Shown here: positions 1 to 8,999 of the stretch, piece by piece
Position numbering within the stretch: position 1 is the first letter of the stretch
Layout: the number at the start of each line of letters is the position of its first letter
DNA from: an uncultured Collinsella sp.
GTDB lineage: Bacteria > Actinomycetota > Coriobacteriia > Coriobacteriales > Coriobacteriaceae
Direction: 5' to 3'
Length of the DNA: 64,000 nt
NCBI GenBank assembly: GCA_902494345.1
Contig: CABUSV010000009.1
Coordinates: forward strand, 32,535 to 96,534
Translations under genes and position numbers: made by a program
The notes under the pieces: model-generated
Database searches by the model: none
What the model was told of the DNA's origin: nothing
The model's input: only the letters and a program-made list of their open reading frames with translations

Positions 1-116
1 TGGGCAATCACCAGCGGCGTAAGCAGGTCAAAGATCACTTCGATCAGCTTGCACGCTGGGCCGATCACCATATACCGGCGAAACTTACCACCAAAACGCC
101 TGAGCAGCTCAATCAT
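1..116 (-). CDS. ABC exporter permease/ATPase, N-terminal fragment (cut by window edge)
   Basis: A minus-strand reading frame opens with ATG at 116 and stays open for 38 codons to the left edge, so only the N-terminus is seen. The residues begin MIELLRRFGGKFRRYMVIG and continue into a hydrophobic stretch with LIEVIFDLLTPLVIA. That is the usual opening of type I ABC exporters: a basic amphipathic elbow helix, then the first membrane helix of the transmembrane domain. A purine-rich ribosome site (AGGGAG, 126-131) lies nine bases before the ATG, which supports the start. The ATPase domain would lie outside the window, so the family call rests on the first 38 residues and is an inference. Confidence 0.7.
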   Translation of the reverse strand, partial: MIELLRRFGGKFRRYMVIGPACKLIEVIFDLLTPLVIA

Positions 117-269
117 GTATAGGCGCTCCCTATCATCATCCACATTCAATTCGAACCATGATAGTACGGTGAGCCCAAAAGAAGCGTAAACAACTCGTCA
201 TTTCTAATGGGATTCGGTTTCCAAAGAAGCGGAAAACACGCGCACACCCAGCCAGTGTCGGGTCGACCG

Positions 270-298
270 CTTGGTATACTTACATTAGTGCTACCAAG
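270..298. promoter_or_regulatory. Possible promoter/operator of the coiled-coil surface protein
   Basis: A 7-bp inverted repeat (CTTGGTA at 270-276, TACCAAG at 292-298) encloses a TATACT hexamer at 275-280 that would serve as a -10 box for the plus-strand gene beginning at 331. No convincing -35 hexamer is visible. The assignment is an inference from position and sequence only. Confidence 0.3.
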
Positions 299-330
299 TT
301 AGTCGCCGACCCTTGAAATGAGGTGCCGAG

Positions 331-1344
331 ATGAACGACATTCTCGCAAGAAGAGCAAGACGAGCAACTGTGGGCATCGCCCTTTCCGCGGCACTTGTCG
401 CGGGAATCGCCCCCGTAACGGCGATCGCGGCAGAAACCAGCGCCCCCACCGGTGCAGTTGCCTTGCAGACGGAAGATGCGGCCGCCGCAAAAGAAAAAGC
501 GTATGCAGCCATGCAGGAAGCGCTCAAAAACCTCGAAGCCGCAAAAGACGCCGCAAGTCCCGAGAAACTTGCGGGAATCGATGATGACATTGCCGCTCTT
601 CAAGAGATCTACGACAAGCTGGTGGCGGAAGCCGCCAAATGCAGGGGACCCCTTCCCGCCATGCAAGCGAACGTCGATGCAGCCCAAGCCAGATACGATG
701 AGGCCCGCAACCGGACAAGCGGCCTTCAGGCAAAATTAGATAAGGTGCTTAAGGACCTCGGCGACGAGGAGCCTAGCAAAGCTATTAGCGAAACCATTAA
801 GCAGTTGCGTTCGGAGATCATGGCGGCAAAACGGCAAGAAGAGTTTTGTGAAGAGGAGCTTGACCAAGTTCGGCATAGGCTCGAGAGCCAGGAAAGAGTG
901 ATTAATAACCTTGAAAGTGATACGGAGAATGTCAAAGCCCATATCGACGAGGACATAGCCAAGCGAGATGCGCTCCTCGGCGATTTGGAAAAGGCGCAAG
1001 CGGCCTATGACGACGCCTGCAAGGCATACGAAGAGGCAAAGGCCGCGGCAGACAAGGCCACCTCGCCCGAGATAACGAAACCCGCCGAGACAGTGCCTCC
1101 CTCCGGCTCAACGCAACCCGCCGAGGCGACACCGCCCGTTGCCTCACCTGCAACCGGCAAAGACGCCCTACCAAGCTCCACCAAGCAGGCGAACTCGAGC
1201 AGCAGCAAGCAGGCAAGTACGGACGGTGGCAAGCTCGCAAACACGGGCGACACAGCACCGAGCGCAATCGCACTCGCAGGAATCGCCGCCGCAGGCCTCG
1301 GAATAACCGCCACGGGCGTACGCCGCCTCAAGAACTCAAAATAG
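331..1344 (+). CDS. Sortase-anchored coiled-coil surface protein (LANTG motif)
   Basis: This 337-residue protein has a typical Gram-positive secretion signal (basic residues 7-11, then a hydrophobic core, with cleavage probably after AIAA near residue 34). Residues about 45-235 are rich in Ala, Glu, Lys and Gln with heptad-like spacing, which suggests a long alpha-helical coiled coil. A Pro/Ser/Thr-rich linker spans about 240-300. The end is a cell-wall sorting signal: LANTGD, a hydrophobic helix, then a basic tail ending RRLKNSK. LANTG departs from canonical LPXTG by Ala at the Pro position. The product should be covalently attached to peptidoglycan. No enzymatic domain is recognised, and the ligand is unknown. 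A strong terminator follows at once, so it is probably monocistronic. Confidence 0.88.
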   Translation: MNDILARRARRATVGIALSAALVAGIAPVTAIAAETSAPTGAVALQTEDAAAAKEKAYAAMQEALKNLEAAKDAASPEKLAGIDDDIAALQEIYDKLVAEAAKCRGPLPAMQANVDAAQARYDEARNRTSGLQAKLDKVLKDLGDEEPSKAISETIKQLRSEIMAAKRQEEFCEEELDQVRHRLESQERVINNLESDTENVKAHIDEDIAKRDALLGDLEKAQAAYDDACKAYEEAKAAADKATSPEITKPAETVPPSGSTQPAEATPPVASPATGKDALPSSTKQANSSSSKQASTDGGKLANTGDTAPSAIALAGIAAAGLGITATGVRRLKNSK

Positions 1345-1388
1345 CCGCCAGAGCATACCATCTTCGCCAATCCACAAACCCAGAGACA

Positions 1389-1424
1389 AAAGAGGCCCGT
1401 TTCCCCAGGGAAACGGGCCTCTTT
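1389..1424 (+). terminator. Rho-independent terminator after the LANTG surface protein
   Basis: A perfect 16-bp stem (1389-1404 with 1409-1424) closes a CCAG tetraloop. Its right arm ends in CTTT and its left arm begins AAAG, so it could work in both directions. Confidence 0.85.
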
Positions 1425-1567
1425 AACTGCAAAAGTTCAAGCAACAGCACCGCCGCCTCTTGAACCACATAGCCATCAATGCCCAGACAACACCAGCAAG
1501 CCGCATTCCGCAAGGGATAGATTTAATTAGATAAACGCGCCTTTACGGGTGATTTTTGGACGACGGG

Positions 1568-1660
1568 GCCCGGCCGGCGGCGAGGTGTTTGGTAGTCGAG
1601 CGATCCCGCAGGCGAAGCCGAGGACCAGCGAGACACCAAATACCTCGCCGCCGGCCGGGC
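1568..1660. repeat. Long variable-arm hairpin element, copy 1
   Basis: Two 26-bp arms (1568-1593 and 1635-1660) are reverse complements with a single G/T mismatch, enclosing 41 bp. It sits between the convergent surface-protein gene and the SRP RNA. The arm sequence is unrelated to the arms of the other four elements of this architecture (12692, 38808, 42692, 53102). No reading frame is apparent. Together with the terminator at 1389-1424 it accounts for the 334-bp gap 1345-1678. Confidence 0.75.
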
Positions 1661-1678
1661 CATGTCGCGGCACCAAAA

Positions 1679-1798
1679 AGCGCCCGTGCGCTCGATGGAT
1701 TCGGATGCCCGACAGAGGCTCCTTATGGCTGCTTCCTTCCGGACCTGACCAGATTCGGAACATGTCGTCATCCGAACCCATCGAACGCGCTAGGCGCT
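1679..1798 (-). ncRNA. ffs: Signal recognition particle RNA (small bacterial 4.5S type)
   Basis: The minus strand carries the diagnostic apical domain of 4.5S RNA, GGTCAGGTCCGGAAGG followed by AAGCAGCC (about 1727-1750), including the GGAA tetraloop and the asymmetric internal loop that binds Ffh. On each side, long complementary arms (GCGTTCGATGGGTTCGGATG paired with CATCCGAATCCATCGAGCGC, G-U pairs allowed) form the extended rod. The outer arms close with GAGCGCC and GGCGCTTTTT, so the 3' end doubles as a terminator. The ends are placed by base pairing and may be off by a few bases. No Alu domain is present, so this is the short form. It acts in co-translational targeting of membrane and secreted proteins. 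Confidence 0.93.
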
Positions 1799-1878
1799 CG
1801 GTATATCTTACCTGCTCCCGCCCAGCAGGGCAAGTGGGGCGAACCCATCGGATGGATTCGCCCCACTCGTCCATATCG

Positions 1879-4800
1879 TTAGCGGCGCTTGCGGTACAGG
1901 ACCGCGCCGCCCGCGACGGTCAGCGCGCCGATGCCGGCCATGGCGCCGAGCGCCTCGACCGGCAGGCTGCGGTCGCCGGTGTCGGGCATGCCGCCCTTGG
2001 AGCCGTCGCCGCCGGAGCTGCCGCCGGAGCCGTTATCTGAACCGCTGCCCGAGCCGCCGCCCGGCGTGCCGGGGTTCTCGGGGGTGCCGGGGGTCCCGGG
2101 ATTCTCGGCGTAGCTGTTGGTGAAGACCGGCGGCACGTTGGCGTCGCCCTCGTAGGAGACCTTCGCCGACAGGTAGCCCGTCTTGGTGCCGTCTGCCGCC
2201 TCGTCGCCCACCGTGACGACGATCTTGTGCACCGCCTTGTCGTAGGTCACGTGCGCCTGGCCGTCGTCGACCTCGCTCACCGTGAAGGTGTAGGTGCCGG
2301 CCTGCTTGAACGTCAGCGCATCGAACGTGACGCTGCCGTCCGCGGCGCTCTTGGCGGTCGACATGACCTTGCCGTCCTGGCTCTTGAGCTCAAAGCTAAA
2401 CTGGCCAGCCTTGAGCTTGGCGCCCTTGAGCACCTTGGCGGCGCCCAGCTTGAGGGTGACGGGTGCGGCCTCGTAGCCGTTGGTAAAGGTCGCCGAGGTG
2501 TCGCCCGCGGCATTGCCCTCGGCATCCACAAGCTCGTGCTTGATGGCGAGCGTGCCGTTTTTGGCATCGGTGACCGTCGTGCGCACGCGGTACGTCGCCT
2601 TGTCGTACGTCACGCCGCCCGCCGTGCCGGCGACTTCGCGCAGCTCGTAGCTGTGCGTGCCGGGCGCGGTGTAGGTGACGGGGCTGAGCGCGACCGTGCC
2701 GTCGGCGGCGTTCCTGCCCGTCGCCGCGACGCTCTCACTGCCGTCGGCGGCAATCTCGACCAGCTGGAACTCGAACTCGCCCTCGGCCAGGTCACGGCCC
2801 TCGAGCATCTTGCTCACCGTGATCTGGTCGGTGACGGAGCTCGGCGTCGGGTTCACGCCGTAGGTGTTGGTGAACTCGAACGCGCCCTTGCCCTCGGGCG
2901 TGTCCTCTGCGGGCAGGACCTCCGCGGCGAGCGTGCCCGCGTTGGTGTCCTCGACCACCTTGACCGTGAAGGTCCTAGTCGCCGTCGCGTCATTGACCAC
3001 GCCGTCGACCGAACCGGACTCGCTCACCCGGTAGGCAAACGTCTTAGTGCACAGGCCGCCGCCGTCGATCTCGGCGTCATCGAGGTCGCTCGGCTGCTTA
3101 AACGTGACATGGCCCAGCTCGACGTTGCCGGCGGCGTCGTTGGTCGCCTCGGTCACCGTCTTGCCGGAGGCGTCGACCGGTGCGGGCGCGCCGTCCAGCG
3201 GCTCAATCTTAAAGGTGTACTTGCCCGCGATGTCGGCCTGCGTGAGGCCGAGTCCGGCCTGGCTGAGCGCCAGCGTCTTGGTGCCCGCGAGGTCGACCGT
3301 CGCCTCGTTGGTGCCGTAGCCGTTCACGAACGACAGCATGCCGTCGGAGCCCTCGGGGTAGGCCACGGCCACATCCAGCCCGCCCTTGCCGTTATCGGTC
3401 ACCTTGACGGTGATGCCGAAGCTCGACACGGCCGCCGTCACGCCGGCGGGCAGCGCCGCTGTGTCCTCGGAAACGGTATAGGGGATGGACCAGGATCCGT
3501 CGTCGGCCTTGGTGGCGGTGCCGTCCGCCACCATCTGCTCGAGCGAGCCGGTGGTGTAGGCGATGGGCGAGAACGCGAGCTCCGCGGCCTCGCCGTCGCC
3601 GGAGGCCCGGTTGGACGCGGTCGCGGCCACATTACCCTGGGCGTCACGGACGGAGAACGAGAACTCGCCCGCCGCCGCGGCGCGGCCCGTCAGCGTCTTG
3701 CTGGCGTTAATTGCCACGTTGCCCTCGCCGCCGAGCGCGCCGGTGGCCTCGTAGGAGTTCTGGAACGCGACCGTCACGGGCGCGGCCTGAGCCGTGGCGT
3801 CATCCGCCGTGGAGACCTCGCCGCGGGCGACCTCGACACCGTCCTTGGCAACCGTGGTCGTGACCGTGAGCTTGCCCGTCGCGGCGTCGTAGGCGGGCGC
3901 GATGGTCACCGTGCGCGGCGCGGTGTCGTTGGCGTAGCCCTCGCCGCCGAGCTTGGTCTCGGTGACGGTGAAGCTGTAGGTCTTGCCCGCGTCGGCGTCG
4001 GTGAACTTCACGTCGCTGCCCGCAGCACTGCCGATGAGGTCGACCAGGTCGGCGGCGCCGTCATCGGTCGCAGCCACGGCGTAGGCGTCCCTGTCGGTCT
4101 TGAGGCCGAGCTTGGCGGCCGTCTCGGCGTCGGCGGTCACGGTGAAGGCGAACTGTCCCGCCCCCATGGCGCGGCCGGAGAGCGTCTTGGACAGGCGCAC
4201 GCCCGCGCGGGCCGAGTAGTCGAGCTCGGTCGTGTAGGTGTTGACGAAGTCGCCGCCGCTCGCCTGCGCGATCGCGGGCGTCGTGGCCGTGAGGTTGCCG
4301 GAGCCGTCATCGATCACGGTCACCGTCATCGTGGCGGTGTGGCCGTCGTAGTCCACGCCGGCGATGGCGGAGCCGTCATCGGGCCTGACCTCGCGCACCG
4401 TGTAGGTGAAGGTCTTGGCGCGCACGCGCTTGTCGCCGACCTCGGCGAACCCGGCGTCCTTGATGTCGTCGAGCGTGTAGCGGATGGAACCGAAGTCGAA
4501 GGCGACCCTATCGCCCGCCTTGGTTCCGGCGGCGGCCGTCACGCTAACGGTCTTGGAGCCGTCGGCAGAGCCCTCGGGCATGGGGGCGCCGCCCTCGCCC
4601 GTAAGCGTGAACCGGAAGCTGTCGCCCTCGGCCCAGTCGCGGCCCTCGAGCGTCTTGGTGAAGAGCCCCGCGGTGGAGACGTCCCTGCCCTCGGTGGCCG
4701 TTCCGTACGTATTGGTGAACGCGACGGTCGCGCCGTCCTCGGTCACGGTGCCCTCGGCCTTGGAGCCGTCGGCCCCGTTGACCGTGGTCGTGTAGCCCTC

Positions 4801-7800
4801 GGCGGCGTCCTCGGTCACGGTGTAGTGCGCGCCCACGGGCAGGCCGGCGACGGTCTTCTCCTCGCCGTCCTTGAGCGTGAAGGTCGCCTTGCCGTCCGTG
4901 AACGTCACGGCGTGCTCGTCCTTGCCGAAGATGCCGGAGACGGGCTCGCCGTCCCCGTCGGCCAGCGCGACCGTGAAGCCGAACTCGCGCTGGCTGTCGC
5001 CGCCGACGACCGTCTTCTTGACGGTGAGGCTGCCCTCGCGGGGCATGCTGTAGGTGTTGGTCACGGTGAAGCCGTCCTTGGCGTCGCCGGTGACCTTAGA
5101 GCTGTAGCCCTCGACGGGCACCTCGGCCACGGCGTAGGAGACCTCGGAGCCGGACTCGGAGTACTTGGGCAGGCCCTCGAAGGAGCCCTTCCAGCCGTTG
5201 GACTCGGTGAGGTCGATCGACTTGCCGGCGTCCTCGCCGTCGGCGAGCAGGCGCACGGTGGCCTTCTTGGCCGCCGGGCCGACCCACTTCTTCTCGACGG
5301 GCACCGAGACCTTGGCCGTGGAGGTGTTGGTCACGGTGAAGCCGTCCTTGGCGTCGCCGGTGACCTTAGAGCTGTAGCCCTCGACGGGCACCTCGGCCAC
5401 GGTGTACTTGATCACGGCGCCGGAGGCATCACACTTCGGCAAGTTAGAGAAAACACCCTCCCAGCCGTCAGACTCGCTCAGGGTGATCGAATCGATGACG
5501 GTCTTGCCGTTCTTGAGATTTACTTTGACCTTATTAGGATGGGGAATCCTGGGGTTCTCCCAGACCTTTTTGACGGGAATCTTGATGTTCTCGGACTTGC
5601 CGATGATGACACCGCCGTTGGCGCCGATGCCGCCTCCCCGCTTGGCCGTATTGCCGGAGATCGTCAGCGACGTCTGGCCGCCGCCGAGGTTATACACATC
5701 CTCACTCATCACAGATTTAAGCGCGACGTTCGGCGTGGCGTCGGTAAAGGACAGAGGCTCGCCGTTGTCACCATCGGGCGTGAATCGCGGGATATCGGGG
5801 TTTGTTGCCGCATAAGTGCCTTCGGGGTTAAACAGTCCACCGTCTTTGTACCAGTTGACCTTTCCGCCGCCCGGAGCGCGGTTGGCCAAGGTCAGTTTGT
5901 ATTCGGCGTCTTTGAAGCCGGTGAAGACAAGGTCGTCTCCCGCCTTACCAGCCTTGTTCTTGGCGATCAGGCCGCCGTCCTGGACGTAGACCTTGGCATC
6001 TCCGGTCGGGCAGAACCACATGCCGCCGCCCTGCTCATCCGCATAGTTATCAACAACGCGAGCGTTTTCGATATGGAGCGTGCTATAGACAAGATACTCG
6101 TTGCCTTCGCTATATACGCCGCCACCCATATTCCAGGCAGTATTGCCCTTGATCTCGCCCGCGCTGAGCGTAACGTCATCCGAATAGGTATAGATGCCTC
6201 CGCCGGCAGAAGCGGAGTTACCCGATACGGAGCCACCTTTCATAGTGAAAGTGGTATGGTCCCTGCCACCCTGCTGCAGGCCGCGATCGACCACGCACAC
6301 TCCGCCGCCTTTGCCATCAGAATACGCAATATTGTCCTCGATCTTGCCGCCCTTCAAGGTAAACTCGGCATTCCCCTCGACGTGCACTGCACCGGAGGGA
6401 GTTCGATTCCCAAGTTTATAGCCCTTGTTGCGCACAAGCTGACCGCCAGTCATCTCAAAGGAGGCTCTCTGGTTCCACGCCTCGCTATACATGACCACCG
6501 CGCCGCCCTGATAGCCAGCGTTGTCTTCGATACTGCCGCCGCTCATGTCAAGACGGGCATTGCCCATCAACATGATGCCGGTAGACGAAAGGTAATTTCC
6601 AGCGGGATCCGTGGTGGAGGAAGCAACGTGATTCTTACGAATAACGCCGCTCTTCATGACAACATGGGCGCCGTCCTTCGCGTGGACAACACCGCAATAC
6701 GCGTCCTTCAATTCGCACTGCTCGATAACGCCGCCCGTCATGGTAAGCGAGGCCTTGTCTCCCGACACGTCGACGACACCAGTATTGACGTTGCTCGCAG
6801 CGCCGTCGCACACAACGGCCTCGTCAGAGAGCACAACCGCTCCCTTGCTAGAAATAATGGCGCCCTTGTTGTAGCGACCCCTCAGGGACACGTTCCCCGA
6901 GAGTTCAAGGGATGCCCCCTCGGCAACATTGACCAGTACGGAGACGCTGCTCCCCTGCTTCGCTAGGACGGTACAGGGCCTATCCGACGTGATCTTAATC
7001 ATCTTCCTGGCAGGAATCGTGAGCGTAGAGCCGAGCTTCACGTGCTTTTCCAGCTTGATGACGGTCTCCTTGCCACTGGGGGCCGCGTTGACCAGATCCT
7101 GAAGGGTCTCGGTGCTGTCATCGCTCACGTTATCGCCGACGCCGTCATTGATGGACTCGCGCGTGTAGACGAGCTCGACGCCAGAGCTCGGGAGGTTATC
7201 CGAGCCGGTGATGTCGTCCACGCTGTTTTCGATTGTGATCTTTTGAACGGTACTGTCGTCAAACATGCCCGAGGGTATTTTGGTGAGGCCGCGCCCAATC
7301 GTCACGTCTCTCACGCCATCTACGCTCGAGAAGGCGGCCGTGCCGACGGAAGTCACGGAGTCGGGAATGGAAAGCTGTTCCGGCAACGTACCGCCAAAAA
7401 AGGTGTAGTTGCCAATTTTCTCGAGCGTCTCGGGGAGCTGGACGGCAACGTTGCTCCAGATAAAGGCCCAGTCGCCAATGCTCTTCAGGCTGTCGCAGAG
7501 CCCCACGATCTTAACCGGCGTGTAGCAAAACGCATAGCCCGGAACGCTCTGAAGCGAGGACAGGTCCACGGACGCCCGCAGATTTCCGCACTCGCGAAAA
7601 GCCCCGCTGCCCATCTTTGTCACTTTGCTCAGGTCGGGCACACTCACCAGGCTGGAGCACCCCTGGAAAGCAGAGGATCCGATGCTCGTTAATGTTCCCG
7701 GGAAATCAATGCCGGTCAAACTCGAGCAATTTTGAAACGCCCCATCGCCGATGGATTCGATTTCGCTCACCGCGGTGACAGACGTTAGAGAGGTGCATCC

Positions 7801-8539
7801 GTCAAACATGTGCGAGGGGATCTTCGTAACCGAAGCGGGCAACGATACGCTTGTCAGAGACGTGCAGCCTTCGAGCACGCCCGTTATGGTGTCGGCAAAG
7901 ACGACATCCTTTGGGAACTCAATGCTTTTGAGGGCCGTAGCCCCCTCAAAAGCGCCCGATCCCGAAATCGTTTTGAGAGTGGAAGGAAAATTGATCTCCG
8001 AAAGGCTACTGCAGCCATTGACCATCATGTTGGCGCTAATTTCTTCGACGCCTTCATCAAAGGTGAGCTTTTCGAGCGAGCTGGAGTTTTGCAGCGTGCA
8101 GCTGAAGTCCTTAATGGAGCCAGGGATATGAAGCTCCTTGACCTTTACGAACTTCCGGAAATACCATCCGCGCACGTTTTCGAGCGTGTCGGGAAGCGTC
8201 AGCTGCTCAACGTTCTCGGCCACGATATCATACGAAAATTTAAGTTCGGTAACCTTATAGGTCTGGCCGCCATGCTCGATGGAGCCGGGCACATTTACCG
8301 CAGTCACGCTATCGTCGGCAACGATACCCGTAATTTCCGCCGTGCCCTCATCCGTGGTCTCGCCCGAATAGGTCACGCCGTCCTGAGTGATCTTAAACTC
8401 CTCCGCAGTATACGCAGTCCGCGATGCCGTGCCCGCATATGCGACACTGACCGTCGCGCCGGCGGATAAGCATCCGAAGCCGAGAACCAGCGCGAGGCAG
8501 AGAGCGGCGACCCCCCCTGCCGAAAACTTTCCTCTCCAA
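1879..8539 (-). CDS. Giant LPXTG-anchored adhesin: BspA LRRs, beta-helix, CNA-B and pilin-type repeats (frameshift near the start)
   Basis: The uninterrupted frame runs from a GTG at 8376 to 1879 (2,165 residues), but a signal peptide is encoded upstream. TTG at 8539, preceded by a purine-rich ribosome site, starts MERKVFGRG. The hydrophobic core VAALCLALVLGFGCL and the AYA cleavage site lie one frame away, joined through a G7 tract (8511-8517). Six G would restore the frame. Counting from 8376: BspA-type leucine-rich repeats about 20-400; parallel beta-helix repeats with GGG and MTGG motifs about 420-890; two CNA-B domains about 930-1110; a SpaA-like domain 1112-1230; about six pilin/isopeptide-linkage-type repeats (KTLxGR...F.FTV) about 1232-2080; a PGTPG linker; then the sorting signal MPDTGD, a hydrophobic helix and YRKRR. 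It is probably a surface adhesin stabilised by isopeptide bonds. The ligand is unknown. Confidence 0.88.
5052..5402. repeat. 81-bp identical direct repeat inside the adhesin CNA-B pair
   Basis: Positions 5052-5132 and 5322-5402 are identical and lie 270 bp apart, one CNA-B domain (90 codons) per period. They encode the end of each CNA-B domain (EVPVEGYSSKVTG and FTVTNT). The identity suggests recent duplication or gene conversion and could allow domain-number change by recombination. Confidence 0.85.
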
Positions 8540-8799
8540 TTCCCTTCTCCCCCTCTAGTGTCGCCCCTCTTCCCAAGAGCGATCTATTGATTAGGACAGT
8601 TAAAAGACAACATTATGCCCAAGAAGGGTCGCCGCGAAGATATTCCACATCTTCGCCCGAAATGTTAGGCAACTGAAACGCCCCGTAAGCTAAGTCGTCA
8701 AATCGTAAAGGCAGCCGCTACCAGCGAGCGACACCCAGGGCGAACAAGTTGGCACAAGTAGCCAAAAAGCCCCGTCCCAAAAAGACTGATCTGGTGCTG

Positions 8800-8960
8800 T
8801 GCCACGAAAAGGGCCTATCTACTACGTTTGGGCCGCAGGGGTCGACCATAGCCGAGTTTTTCGAAAATCGGCAAGCTGTCTACCTGCGGTTTTATTTTCG
8901 CAAATTTCGGGATGGTCGAGGATACCCGGCTAAACGTAGTAGATAGCCGCATTTCGTGGC
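8800..8960. repeat. Long imperfect hairpin element, family B copy 1
   Basis: The gap 8540-8999 upstream of the adhesin holds no convincing gene. Its main feature is a long inverted repeat. CTATCTACTACGTTT (8815-8829) is perfectly complementary to 8932-8946, and GCCACGAAA (8801-8809) to 8952-8960. Nested pairings lie inside: CCGCAGG 8833-8839 with CCTGCGG 8883-8889, and GTCGACCAT with ATGGTCGA. The interior palindrome around CCGA-TTTTTCG-CGG resembles one in the element at 12379-12579. A 65-codon frame across it is judged a by-product of the repeat. Confidence 0.6.
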
Positions 8961-8999
8961 GAACGGTCCGATTCAAGGCTCAAGACAGCCTGCTTCGTC

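Noticed and set aside
2227..6966. A 1,579-codon open frame on the plus strand opposite the adhesin gene
   Set aside because: Its composition (long runs of Gly, Arg, Val, His, no domain) and exact opposition to a gene with clear domains show it is a shadow of GC-rich codon positions.
8749..8946. 65-residue frame in the gap before the tadA fusion gene
   Set aside because: It lies across a long inverted repeat, begins without a convincing ribosome site and has no family resemblance.
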